Shown here in pieces: positions 16,385-23,982 of a DNA stretch of 28,445 nt. Source of the stretch: Lachnospiraceae bacterium UBA4338 (GTDB lineage: Bacteria; Bacillota; Clostridia; Lachnospirales; Lachnospiraceae); the NCBI GenBank assembly GCA_002393735.1, contig DGTK01000003.1:1-28445 (forward strand), read 5' to 3'. Below the pieces are notes generated by a model that saw only the letters and a list, made by a program, of their open reading frames with translations, did not search any database and was not told the DNA's origin. How positions within the stretch are numbered: position 1 is the first letter of the stretch; each line of letters opens with the position of its first letter. Made by a program: the position numbers and the translations under genes.

Positions 16385-16511
16385 GGTGTGCCACTAGGGA
16401 CGGGGTAATGTGCACCACGAAACTAAAAAAGAGTCACCAAGCGTTACTTGCTGACTCTTTTGCATACTTATCTCAAAAAGGTGCACATTACCCCGTCCCT
16501 AGTGGCACACC
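16385..16511. repeat. Nested palindromic element with perfect 32-bp terminal inverted repeats
   Basis: Arms 16385-16416 and 16480-16511 are exact reverse complements over 32 bp, each starting GGTGTGCCACTAGGGACGGG. The 63-bp centre holds the metK terminator hairpin. The right arm ends at the base before the metK stop codon; the left arm is 78 bp from the dnaE ATG. There is no coding capacity, so it is at most a MITE- or REP-like element needing a transposase elsewhere. I recall similar CTAGGGACGG-containing repeats in clostridial genomes but cannot verify the family here. Confidence 0.85.
16425..16461 (-). terminator. metK terminator inside the palindromic element
   Basis: Minus-strand stem AAAAGAGTCA/TGACTCTTTT (10 bp), one mismatch, then CAAG/CTTG and a 5-nt loop, ending in six T. 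It lies about 50 nt after the metK stop. In RNA the outer 32-bp arms would extend it into a very long hairpin. Confidence 0.85.
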
Positions 16512-17693
16512 TTATAAATATTTCTTGAGAATATCTGCCTTATCTGTCTTCTCCCAAGGAAGATCAAGGTCGTTACGACCGAAGTGACCATAAGCAGCTG
16601 TCTGCCTGTAGATAGGTCTTCTTAAGTCAAGCATCTTGATAATGCCTGCCGGTCTTAAATCGAAGTTCTCCTTAACGATTTCTGTAATCTTCTCATCTGA
16701 AAGCTTACCTGTTCCAAAAGTATCAACCATGATTGAGGTTGGCTTTGCAACGCCGATGGCATATGAAAGCTGAATCTCACACTTATCTGCAAGTCCTGCT
16801 GCAACGATATTCTTTGCTACATATCTTGCTGCATATGCTGCAGAACGGTCAACCTTTGTACAGTCCTTACCTGAAAAAGCCCCGCCGCCGTGACGTGCAT
16901 ATCCACCGTATGTGTCGACGATGATTTTGCGGCCGGTTAAACCAGCATCACCATGAGGTCCGCCGATAACGAATCTGCCTGTTGGATTGATGAAATATTT
17001 TGTATTCTCATCGCACATATCCTTAGGTAAGATTTCATCGAATACATACTTCTTGATATCTGCATGAATCTGTTCCTGAGTAACATCTTCATCATGCTGT
17101 GTTGAAAGAACTACAGCCTCTAATCTGATTGGCTTGCCATTCTCATCATATTCAACTGAAACCTGTGTCTTGCCATCCGGTCTTAAATATTTTAATGTAC
17201 CATCCTTACGAACCTTGGTAAGCTGAAGAGCAAGTTTGTGTGCAAGAGCGATTGGATACGGCATATATTCCGGTGTTTCGTTGGTTGCATAACCAAACAT
17301 CATACCCTGGTCGCCGGCACCTGTATCAAGGTCGTCATCATACTTTCCGTCTCTTGCTTCAAGGGCCTTGTCTACACCCATGGCAATATCTGATGACTGC
17401 TCATCGATTGCAACAAGTACGGCACATGTATTGCCGTCAAAGCCGTATTCGGATTTATCATAGCCGATTTCCTTAACTGTATCTCTGACGATTTTTTGCA
17501 TATCAACATATGCATTGGTTGTAATCTCACCTGTGATGAGAACGAAGCCTGTACATGCTGCTGTCTCGCAGGCAACACGGCTCATTGGATCCTGCTCCAT
17601 GCAGGCATCCAGGATGGCATCTGAAATTGCATCGCAGACTTTGTCAGGATGTCCTTCTGTTACTGATTCTGATGTGAAAAGTCTTTTGTCCAT
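16512..17693 (-). CDS. metK: S-adenosylmethionine synthetase
   Basis: Makes SAM from methionine and ATP. The 393-aa protein has the standard three-domain length, with SVTEGHPDKVCDAISDA (10-26; H15 and D17 at the active site), GAGDQGMMFGYATNET (125-140, the methionine/ATP signature) and the glycine-rich GGGAFSGKDCTKVDRSAAY phosphate loop. ATG 17693 lies 5 nt behind AGGAGG. It is controlled by the S-box riboswitch directly upstream, and its terminator lies inside the palindromic element directly downstream. Confidence 0.98.
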   Translation of the reverse strand: MDKRLFTSESVTEGHPDKVCDAISDAILDACMEQDPMSRVACETAACTGFVLITGEITTNAYVDMQKIVRDTVKEIGYDKSEYGFDGNTCAVLVAIDEQSSDIAMGVDKALEARDGKYDDDLDTGAGDQGMMFGYATNETPEYMPYPIALAHKLALQLTKVRKDGTLKYLRPDGKTQVSVEYDENGKPIRLEAVVLSTQHDEDVTQEQIHADIKKYVFDEILPKDMCDENTKYFINPTGRFVIGGPHGDAGLTGRKIIVDTYGGYARHGGGAFSGKDCTKVDRSAAYAARYVAKNIVAAGLADKCEIQLSYAIGVAKPTSIMVDTFGTGKLSDEKITEIVKENFDLRPAGIIKMLDLRRPIYRQTAAYGHFGRNDLDLPWEKTDKADILKKYL

Positions 17694-17710
17694 TTTTTCC
17701 TCCTATGAAC

Positions 17711-17738
17711 TAAAAAATCCACTTGCAACAAGTGGATT
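17711..17738 (-). terminator. Riboswitch-controlled terminator (attenuator) before metK
   Basis: Minus-strand hairpin of two 10-bp arms (17716-17725 and 17729-17738) with a 3-nt loop and T6, 18 nt before the metK ATG. Its 5' arm (ATAATCC, 17734-17740) can instead pair with GGATTAT (17758-17764), which overlaps the 3' strand of the riboswitch P1 helix. This gives a mutually exclusive antiterminator. Confidence 0.92.
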
Positions 17739-17763
17739 ATGTACGTGTATATATGTAATAATC

Positions 17764-17863
17764 CTCTTATTGATCGATTACTCGCTCAGGTTGGCACCTT
17801 CCTGATTCCAGGGGTTGCCGTAGCTTCGCAGGTCCTATGTACCTCCACTACTCTGAATAAGAG
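17764..17863 (-). promoter_or_regulatory. SAM-I (S-box) riboswitch aptamer controlling metK
   Basis: The minus strand carries the S-box core: P1 strand CTCTTATT with CAGAGTAGTGGAGG, then ACCTGCGAAGC, ACGGCAACC, a P3 hairpin with AAGGTGCCAACCTG, GCGAGTAATCG and the closing AATAAGAG. P1 pairs 17856-17863 with 17764-17771. SAM binding stabilises P1, which releases the terminator strand and stops transcription before metK. A TTGACA (17909-17914) overlaps the end of the Rrf2-type gene upstream and may be the -35, but I see no good -10 at normal spacing. Confidence 0.96.
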
Positions 17864-17910
17864 TTTATTTTTAGTTACCTACTATAAGGTATAACAAGTG
17901 CTTTTAATTG

Positions 17911-18318
17911 TCAAGCATCTTCTAATAATTCTGCAAGGGTTACTGACTGAAGATAATCATTGACTGCATCATCCAGGCCTTTCCAGAGTTTTATGGTTCT
18001 GCAGGCTGTGATTCTGTCGCAGGGTTCTGAGCCTTCTGCAAGACAGCTTACTGTGGCAAAATTATCCTCTGCCGCCTTAACAATCTCAAGGGCTGTATAT
18101 TCTTTTGTTTCCTTGGTTAAGCTGTATCCGCCTCCCCAGCCATGAACGCCCTTAACCAGTCCATGTGCTACCATATCTTTCATTATGCTCTCTAAATATT
18201 TTAAAGATATTCCCTGTCTCTCTGCTATGTCCTTAAGTGATACATTACCATCCCTGCAATGCTCAGCCAGGTCAAGCATACATGTCAGTGCATATCTGCC
18301 TTTAGTTGAAATAAACAT
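17911..18318 (-). CDS. Rrf2/IscR-type transcriptional regulator with three cysteines
   Basis: A 135-aa Rrf2-family winged-helix regulator. The N-terminal DNA-binding domain starts MFISTKGRYALTCMLDLAEH, with recognition region IAERQGISLKYLESIMKDM and wing HGWGGGYSL (59-67). Cysteines C92, C100 and C106 sit where IscR-type proteins hold an Fe-S cluster (C92, C98 and C104 in E. coli IscR), with the 7- and 5-residue spacing I associate with Firmicutes homologues. It is therefore a likely iron-sulfur or cysteine-related sensor rather than CymR-like. It is divergent from the plsC-like gene across a palindrome that probably includes its own operator. metK with its S-box lies directly downstream. Confidence 0.9.
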   Translation of the reverse strand: MFISTKGRYALTCMLDLAEHCRDGNVSLKDIAERQGISLKYLESIMKDMVAHGLVKGVHGWGGGYSLTKETKEYTALEIVKAAEDNFATVSCLAEGSEPCDRITACRTIKLWKGLDDAVNDYLQSVTLAELLEDA

Positions 18319-18351
18319 AGTAATACCTGTCCTTTCAAGAATTCCTTATTG

Positions 18352-18400
18352 ATTATATCACAAAATATCAATAGTTATAGTACTATTTTTGTGATATTAT
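18352..18400. promoter_or_regulatory. Divergent promoters on an operator-like palindrome
   Basis: Perfect 11-bp arms (18355-18365 and 18387-18397) carry mirror-image extended -10 elements. On the minus strand, TGATATAAT (-10 at 18352-18357) faces the Rrf2-type gene; on the plus strand, TGATATTAT (-10 at 18395-18400) faces the plsC-like gene. Neither has a good -35, as expected for extended -10 promoters. Between the arms lies a further inverted repeat, AATAGT-N6-ACTATT. One regulator bound here could control both directions. Confidence 0.65.
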
Positions 18401-18435
18401 AAATGTATGCATTTTTCTGTTAAGGAGAGACGTTA

Positions 18436-19575
18436 ATGGCTAAAGTACCTTTTAAAAGCCAAATAACATTTAACATTATTTATGTGGCATCAAAGATTTT
18501 TCTTAAGAAATATTCTTTTACCACAGACCATGTACCCAGGATGGAAGAGCCATATCTTTTCATATCGAATCATACAACGGATTTTGACTTTATTCTTGCA
18601 GGGCACGCCTCTAAAGACTATCTTTATTACGTCGCAGAAGAAAGCCCGTTTCGAATTCCCGTTGCAGGTCCTTTAATGAAATATCTGGTTGACCCCATCA
18701 TTGTTAAGTTAAGTAATGTTACAGCGTCAGATATTAAAGAAATAATGAAGCGCATCAAAGCCGGATACAATGTATGTCTCTATCCTGAAGGACGTCATTC
18801 ATATAACGGCATAACCATGAAGCAGGATGATTCCATCGGAAAACTGGTCAAAATCTCCGGCGCCGCGTTGGTTACATATAAAATAGAAGGCGGATATTTC
18901 TTAAAACCAAGATGGTCAAGATTTAAAAGAACAGGTCCCATATCAGGCCACGTAACCGGTGTTTATTCGTCTGAAGAATTAAAGAATAAAACACCTAAGG
19001 AAATAACTGAGATTATAAATAAAGGCATATATGAAGACGCCTATTTAACCCAGGAGAAAGTTAAATATAAGTATAAAGGTAAAAACAGAGCTGAAGGCAT
19101 GGAGAAACTCTTATTTATCTGCCCATCATGTCAAAGCATGGATAGCATGAAAAGCGACGGAGATAAATGCTACTGCACAAAATGCTCCTACCTGGTAACC
19201 TGGAACGACGAAGGTTTCCTTGAAGGTGAAGATTTAAAGTATAATAATGTAAGAGACTGGTATTCTTTTGTTAATGAGGAATATACAAAAAATGTGGTTG
19301 AAACCACAAATGAAGAATTGATTGAATCTTATAATGTAATACTCACTGTGGATAAAAAAGAATCCACAGGCGAACTAAAAGCATACAAAGAATATTTCAC
19401 ATTTAATGATATTAAATTCCCCCTGGATGAACTTTCATCTGTAAGGGTTCAGTATGCAGATATTCTTAATTTTAATTACAGTGGAAAGCATTACAGATTC
19501 ACAGGAGATAAATTCTATCCATGGAAGTATGCAAGAATATATCATATATATAAAGACGACAATCAGGAAATATAA
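18436..19575 (+). CDS. PlsC-like acyltransferase with zinc ribbon and C-terminal extension
   Basis: Probable 1-acylglycerol-3-phosphate acyltransferase-like enzyme, acting at the inner face of the membrane. Of its 379 aa, residues 1 to about 205 form the acyltransferase domain: NHTTDFD (45-51, the HX4D motif with H46 and D51) and YPEGRHS (116-122, the FPEGTRS equivalent). A four-cysteine zinc ribbon follows, C229-x2-C232 and C247-x2-C250, with C245 an extra candidate ligand. The last 120 residues (about 260-379) form a predicted beta-rich domain I cannot name, possibly PH/GRAM-like. The ribosome site is AAGGAG, 8 nt before the ATG. It is cotranscribed with the TauE/SafE-type exporter gene 14 nt downstream. 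Confidence 0.85.
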   Translation: MAKVPFKSQITFNIIYVASKIFLKKYSFTTDHVPRMEEPYLFISNHTTDFDFILAGHASKDYLYYVAEESPFRIPVAGPLMKYLVDPIIVKLSNVTASDIKEIMKRIKAGYNVCLYPEGRHSYNGITMKQDDSIGKLVKISGAALVTYKIEGGYFLKPRWSRFKRTGPISGHVTGVYSSEELKNKTPKEITEIINKGIYEDAYLTQEKVKYKYKGKNRAEGMEKLLFICPSCQSMDSMKSDGDKCYCTKCSYLVTWNDEGFLEGEDLKYNNVRDWYSFVNEEYTKNVVETTNEELIESYNVILTVDKKESTGELKAYKEYFTFNDIKFPLDELSSVRVQYADILNFNYSGKHYRFTGDKFYPWKYARIYHIYKDDNQEI

Positions 19576-19589
19576 ACCGGAGAAAATAA

Positions 19590-20372
19590 ATGATTAAACT
19601 AATTATCATATGCCTGCTTGCCGGTATCGGCGCGGGAGTAAGTACGGGATTTGCGGGGCTATCCGCTGCCGTATTTATTACGCCGCTTTTGGTCAGCGTA
19701 CTTAATATACCTGTATTCGAAGCAATTGGCGTGGCTCTTGCATCAGATACACTGGCTTCAGCCATTTCTGCAATTACATATAAAAAGCATGGAAATATAA
19801 ATCTTAAAGGCGCAAGGTGGTTCTTAATTACAATCCTTGCCTTTACCATAATCGGAACCATCGCAGGTTACTTTGTTACTGCAACCCATGTCGGTAATAC
19901 AGTTATGAACTGGTGGATGGTATTCATGGAACTTGTCCTTGGTATATCCTTCATCATCAAGCCTGAAAGAAAACAAAAGGAGAACTCATTCCTTAGCAAA
20001 ATCAAAAATACTGCCATCATTCTTTGTGGCATATATATCGGTTTTGTCTGTGGTTTCCAGGGAGCAGGCGGAGGCCTTATGATGCTCTTCACCTTAACAA
20101 TCGTCGCAGGATACGAGTTCAAAACCGCCGTCGGAACTTCAGTTTTTATGATGACTTTCACAGCCCTAATCGGAGCTGCATCTCATTTTATTATGAGAGG
20201 CGTGCCGGATATAAAGATTTTAATCATTACTGTTATTGCAACATTTGTAAGCGCTTATCTTGCAGCCATTGTTGCCAACAAGGTATCAAATAAAGTTCTT
20301 GGAAGAATAACAGGTATCATGCTGGTATGTACCGCAATAGGAATCCTCCTTCTAAGCCCGCCATCATTTTAA
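19590..20372 (+). CDS. TauE/SafE (TSUP) family membrane exporter
   Basis: A 260-aa polytopic protein with about eight helices and the two related glycine-rich motifs of the family: GVSTGFAGLSAAVFITPLL near the N-terminus and GFVCGFQGAGGGLMML in the second half. Members move sulfite, sulfonates or other small sulfur- or carbon-containing anions across the cytoplasmic membrane; the substrate here is unknown. GGAG lies 8 nt before the ATG. It is the second gene of an operon with the acyltransferase and ends at the bidirectional terminator. The adjacent Rrf2-type regulator and SAM synthetase make a sulfur-related role plausible, by context only. Confidence 0.9.
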   Translation: MIKLIIICLLAGIGAGVSTGFAGLSAAVFITPLLVSVLNIPVFEAIGVALASDTLASAISAITYKKHGNINLKGARWFLITILAFTIIGTIAGYFVTATHVGNTVMNWWMVFMELVLGISFIIKPERKQKENSFLSKIKNTAIILCGIYIGFVCGFQGAGGGLMMLFTLTIVAGYEFKTAVGTSVFMMTFTALIGAASHFIMRGVPDIKILIITVIATFVSAYLAAIVANKVSNKVLGRITGIMLVCTAIGILLLSPPSF

Positions 20373-20403
20373 TCAATTTAATCATTTAAATCAGATAAAA
20401 AAT

Positions 20404-20440
20404 AAAGCCGTTAGTGGTTATAACCACCAGCGGCTTTTGT
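20404..20440. terminator. Bidirectional terminator between convergent genes
   Basis: Stem AAAGCCG.../...CGGCTTT with GTGGTTATAACCAC at its apex and two imperfect pairs. CTTTTG follows on the plus strand, and CTTTATTTTTTA on the minus strand. It closes both the exporter operon and the lipoprotein gene. The apex repeats the core of the 22-bp palindrome at 7011-7032. Confidence 0.88.
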
Positions 20441-20469
20441 GCAATAAAGAACTATATAATTAATTTTAA

Positions 20470-21030
20470 TTATTCAACAACGATTGTGCTCTTTACCATT
20501 GCGAAAGCTTCTTCTTCATCCAGTTCATTGGCCTTGTATGAAGCACCGTCCTTGTCAACAACAAGACCTGTTGTAAGGTCTTCATCAAAAGTATATCCGT
20601 ATTCGTTCTCACCGAATATTACCTTGGTGTAAGCTGTTCCGTCTTCTGTTTCTGCATCTTCATTGGTTGCGAAACCATACTCAACTACGGCACCGCCTTC
20701 TGAAACAACAGTAAGGATATCTCCGTCAGTATTTCTGAAAAGTGCAATCTGAAGATCACAGTTCTCATCTACTGCGTAAAGACCACCCATGTATGTAAGT
20801 GTAGCCTTAACTGCTTCGTACTCTTCTTCTGCTGTTGGCATTTCTTCATCTTCGGTTACTTCTTCAACTACTTCTTCGGCAACCTCTCCGGCTTCCTCAG
20901 TAACACCGCCGGCAACTTCTTCAACTACTTCTGCTGTCTCTTCTGCTGCTTCCTCACCAGCCTGATTACAAGCAACGGCAGCACCTAAGCACATAACACC
21001 GATTAAAACTGCTAATAATTTCTTCTTCAT
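20470..21030 (-). CDS. Acidic lipoprotein of unknown function
   Basis: A 186-aa predicted lipoprotein. The lysine-rich start and hydrophobic stretch lead to a lipobox-like AVAC (C21). Residues 25-70 are a repetitive acidic linker built of EEVAEEV/TEE units, which should hold the folded part away from the membrane. The C-terminal domain (about 70-186) has no motif I recognise; it reads as beta-rich with several acidic turns (NTDGD, NEDAETEDG, DKDGA), possibly a small-ligand or cation-binding fold. GGGAGG lies 7 nt before the ATG. It is transcribed alone and ends at the shared terminator. No convincing promoter was found upstream. Confidence 0.8.
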   Translation of the reverse strand: MKKKLLAVLIGVMCLGAAVACNQAGEEAAEETAEVVEEVAGGVTEEAGEVAEEVVEEVTEDEEMPTAEEEYEAVKATLTYMGGLYAVDENCDLQIALFRNTDGDILTVVSEGGAVVEYGFATNEDAETEDGTAYTKVIFGENEYGYTFDEDLTTGLVVDKDGASYKANELDEEEAFAMVKSTIVVE

Positions 21031-21149
21031 TTCGTTTCCTCCCGATTAATCCTGTTAATCCAAAATAACAATAATAAATAATAATGCCTGATAAAATTTC
21101 TTTCATCAAGCACTATACTATCACTTAGTTAAATATTTATCAATAATTA

Positions 21150-21198
21150 AATTGCACAATCTTTACAAATCTGCGCCCGACTTATGTGCAATTTGCAC
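21150..21198. repeat. Repeated TTGCAC/GTGCAA half-sites downstream of the GPH symporter gene
   Basis: A perfect 9-bp inverted repeat, AATTGCACA (21150-21158) and TGTGCAATT (21185-21193), partly overlaps a tighter one, GTGCAA-T-TTGCAC (21186-21198). It lies just past the GPH gene stop and upstream of the lipoprotein gene. It could be a weak hairpin terminator without a T-run, or a protein-binding site for the lipoprotein gene. Confidence 0.4.
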
Positions 21199-21202
21199 TA
21201 AA

Positions 21203-22588
21203 TTACTTGGAGGCGGTGATTTTGTCCCTATCCAGTTTTTCAACGGCTTTGCGGCCAAGTGGATAAACAAATACCAAAAGAACAAAGATCAGCAGATATA
21301 ATACCGCCGGAATCAGAACGCTGTGGGCATACATTGTATTAAGTATGTCATCAGTAATCGCGTCAGTATTAAGGACATTATCCTTATAGCCAATCTTCAT
21401 CAAAGATGCATTAACTAGGATGGCTGCAATTGTCTGGCCAATCTTACGGGTTAATGTGAAGAAAGAATAACTCGTGGCATCATCGTGAATATTCTTATAT
21501 ACCTTGTTATATTCCATGGCATCGCCCATAAGTGACCAAAGAAGCAGGAATATAAAGGAGTTGCCAACGCCAACCAAAAGGCAGAGGCCGATGAATAACC
21601 AGGCATTGTGAGTATGAGTGAAATATATGATAAGCGAGCTGACACCGGAAACGCCGATACCAACTGAGCATAAACCACGCTTGGAAATGCGTCCTGCAAG
21701 TGGTCCCATTCCAAACATTAAAAGGGCTACCGGCAGATACTGACATACTATTGGAAGCATGGCAAATGACGGTTTGTCGAAATAATAATCGAAAAGATAT
21801 GAATAGTAACTTTGGGCAAACATCTGAGATGCAAGATATAACATTCCCACAAAACAGATTGCCATATAAGGTCTTGAAGTAATAAGAACCTTTATGGTTG
21901 GCCAGATATCAGAGAATTTTCTTTTTGCCATCGGAGGTCTTGAAACTCTCTCTCTTGTCCAGATATAACAAAGCCCATAGGCAAGCAGGGATAATACGGC
22001 AATAATAACAACGCCGATTATGATTTTCTTATAACTCATAACTTTAATGCCGTCTGCAGTTGTAATATAGCACATGCTGATAAGCACCATAGCCGGCATA
22101 CCACCGAATACGGAGCCTACGGATCGAAATACGGATAAGGAAGAACGGTCCTTGGCATTAACACTCATTACCTGAGCCAGGGAGCCGTAAGGAATATTGA
22201 TACAGGTATAAATCATACCAAATAAAATATATGTTACCGTTGCCCAGATGAAATATCCATTTCTGCTAAGCCCCGGAATCTTCACAAACATAAGGATTGC
22301 ACTAAGCACAACAGGTATGGCAAAAACCATAATCCAGTGACGGTATCTTCCGTCCTTTCTTTCAGGTATTCTGTCTACTATTGCGCCCCACATCGGGTCA
22401 TTGATGGCATCCCAGATTCTTGCGATGGTAAAAAGCATCATTACCTGCACAATTCTTAAATCCAGAACGTCAGTATAATATTTCTGTAATACACTCTGTA
22501 CAAGGCCGAATACCAGCAGAGAACCTACGTCTCCCATGGCGTAGCCGATTTTTTCTTTTGCCCTTAATTTATCCCCTGAAGCGCCCAT
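21203..22588 (-). CDS. GPH-family sugar:cation symporter (MFS)
   Basis: A 461-aa protein with about 12 membrane helices. It matches the glycoside-pentoside-hexuronide:cation group: an N-terminal KEKIGYAMGDVGS start, IWDAINDPMWGAIVDR after helix 2, a YRHWI loop and INIPYGSLAQVMS. The substrate (a glycoside, pentose or hexuronide) cannot be told. AGAGG precedes the ATG. It starts 5 nt after the sstT stop, so the two transporters share a transcript. No glycosidase is nearby to hint at a sugar. Confidence 0.88.
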   Translation of the reverse strand: MGASGDKLRAKEKIGYAMGDVGSLLVFGLVQSVLQKYYTDVLDLRIVQVMMLFTIARIWDAINDPMWGAIVDRIPERKDGRYRHWIMVFAIPVVLSAILMFVKIPGLSRNGYFIWATVTYILFGMIYTCINIPYGSLAQVMSVNAKDRSSLSVFRSVGSVFGGMPAMVLISMCYITTADGIKVMSYKKIIIGVVIIAVLSLLAYGLCYIWTRERVSRPPMAKRKFSDIWPTIKVLITSRPYMAICFVGMLYLASQMFAQSYYSYLFDYYFDKPSFAMLPIVCQYLPVALLMFGMGPLAGRISKRGLCSVGIGVSGVSSLIIYFTHTHNAWLFIGLCLLVGVGNSFIFLLLWSLMGDAMEYNKVYKNIHDDATSYSFFTLTRKIGQTIAAILVNASLMKIGYKDNVLNTDAITDDILNTMYAHSVLIPAVLYLLIFVLLVFVYPLGRKAVEKLDRDKITASK

Positions 22589-22593
22589 TATTA

Positions 22594-23853
22594 TTACCTC
22601 TTTCCTGTCTGATTACTATTCATTCTGACTACTCTGCCCTTTGCTCTTTTCTTGGCCATATATTCAGCGCACGCGGTAAATTCAACGTCAGAGCTTGAAT
22701 TAAGTGCAGTTTCCATGGAATCCTGAATAAAGCTGATGACAAAACCAACGCCTACCATCTGCATTGCCACATCATTAGGAATTCCCAGGAAGGAACATGC
22801 CATAGGAATAAGAAGAAGGGAACCGCCTGCAACACCTGATGATCCGCAGGCTGCAAGTGTTGAAACAATTGCCAGAACCAAAGCCATTGGAAGAGGCACA
22901 TATATTCTCATGGTATTAGCCAGAGTTAAAGACATAATTGTTATAACTATTGCAGCGCCGTCCATATTGATGGTTGCGCCAAGAGGAATTGATACTGAAT
23001 AGAAATCCTTATCAAGTCCCATCTTCTCGCACAGTCTCATATTAATCGGAATATTGGCTGCTGAACTTCTGGTGAAGAAGGCTGAGAAAGCACTTTCCTT
23101 AAGACACTTAAATACTGTAGGATAAGGATTCTTCTTTGTGCATATAAACATAACAAGCGGATTGGTTACCAGGCCTACAAAAATAATACATAAAGCAAGT
23201 TCAAGAATCAGCTTGCCATAGTCGGTAAATATGCTGATTCCATTTTTCGAAACTGACTCAAATACAATACCCATGATACCAACAGGAGCAAGCTGAATAA
23301 TCCAGCCTACAATCATTGATATTGCCTTGGATAGTTTCTCCATTACATCATTGGTAACTTTGTCCTCTACCATTTTAAGTGCAAGACCTGTTAAAATTGA
23401 CCAGAATAAGATTCCCAGATAATTACCGTTTGCCATCGCGCTGATTGGATTCTCAACCAGATTATTTATAAGGCCATTAAAAATATCGCCAAAAGACTGA
23501 GGAGTTGTAGCCTCAATATCTGTCGCTGCAGCAAGTGGCACTGTAAGCGGGAATACTCTGCTTACAATAACTGCAACCAAAGAAGCAATTATGGTCGTAA
23601 TCATATATAAAAATATTACATTTCTGAATTTGGGACCTATGCCGGAACTGGCCTTGGATATGGCGCTGATTACAAGAATAAAGACTAAAATAGGAGCAAT
23701 CGCCTTTAATGCGCCGATAAAAATTGTTCCAAAAATAGTGATAAACTCGGCCTTTGGAATTATAAGTCCAAGTACAAGACCTATAATAATACCGCCAAGA
23801 ATTCTAAAGATAAGATTCGTTTTGGTATACTGAACAAAGATATTATTTTTCAT
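22594..23853 (-). CDS. sstT: Serine/threonine:sodium symporter SstT
   Basis: Sodium-driven uptake of serine and threonine by a DAACS-family elevator carrier. The 419-aa protein has the expected signatures: first re-entrant hairpin FFTRSSAANIPIN (259-271), the TM7 sodium motif PLGATINMDGAAI (290-302) and the second hairpin GSSGVAGGSLLLIPMA (337-352). The SSAANIP form separates SstT from the GltP/GltT glutamate branch. The start has AAGGGA upstream. An extended -10 promoter lies in the divergent region. It is the first gene of an operon with the GPH symporter. A positively charged tail follows the last helix. Confidence 0.93.
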   Translation of the reverse strand: MKNNIFVQYTKTNLIFRILGGIIIGLVLGLIIPKAEFITIFGTIFIGALKAIAPILVFILVISAISKASSGIGPKFRNVIFLYMITTIIASLVAVIVSRVFPLTVPLAAATDIEATTPQSFGDIFNGLINNLVENPISAMANGNYLGILFWSILTGLALKMVEDKVTNDVMEKLSKAISMIVGWIIQLAPVGIMGIVFESVSKNGISIFTDYGKLILELALCIIFVGLVTNPLVMFICTKKNPYPTVFKCLKESAFSAFFTRSSAANIPINMRLCEKMGLDKDFYSVSIPLGATINMDGAAIVITIMSLTLANTMRIYVPLPMALVLAIVSTLAACGSSGVAGGSLLLIPMACSFLGIPNDVAMQMVGVGFVISFIQDSMETALNSSSDVEFTACAEYMAKKRAKGRVVRMNSNQTGKR

Positions 23854-23891
23854 CAGGAAATCCCTTCTTAATTAGAAATTTACACAAGGCA

Positions 23892-23920
23892 ATTGTATCA
23901 TATATTAACAATTCAAACAA
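23892..23920 (-). promoter_or_regulatory. Extended -10 promoter for sstT
   Basis: Minus strand TGATACAAT: an extended TG, then -10 TACAAT (23892-23897), with a weak -35 TTGTTT (23915-23920) at 17 bp. The predicted start is near 23885, about 32 nt before the sstT ATG. Confidence 0.55.
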
Positions 23921-23946
23921 CGAATAACCCCCATTTCCGTATTTTA

Positions 23947-23975
23947 TTGAAAAAACTTTAACAAAAGTTTATATT
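23947..23975 (+). promoter_or_regulatory. Promoter for the TAXI-gltS operon (leaderless start)
   Basis: -35 TTGAAA (23947-23952) and -10 TATATT (23970-23975), each one base from consensus, with 17-bp spacing. The normal start distance puts +1 at about 23982, within a base of the ATG at 23983. A second TATAAT (23976-23981) lacks a -35. Confidence 0.7.
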
Positions 23976-23982
23976 TATAATT

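Noticed and set aside
16385..16511. Complete insertion sequence or CRISPR unit
   Set aside because: Only 63 bp lie between the arms, with no coding capacity, and the repeat occurs once as an inverted pair, not as spaced direct repeats.
19293..19308. TGTGGTTGAAACCACA, similar to the coaX palindrome
   Set aside because: It lies inside the acyltransferase coding sequence, lacks the central TTATAA and is explained by its codons.
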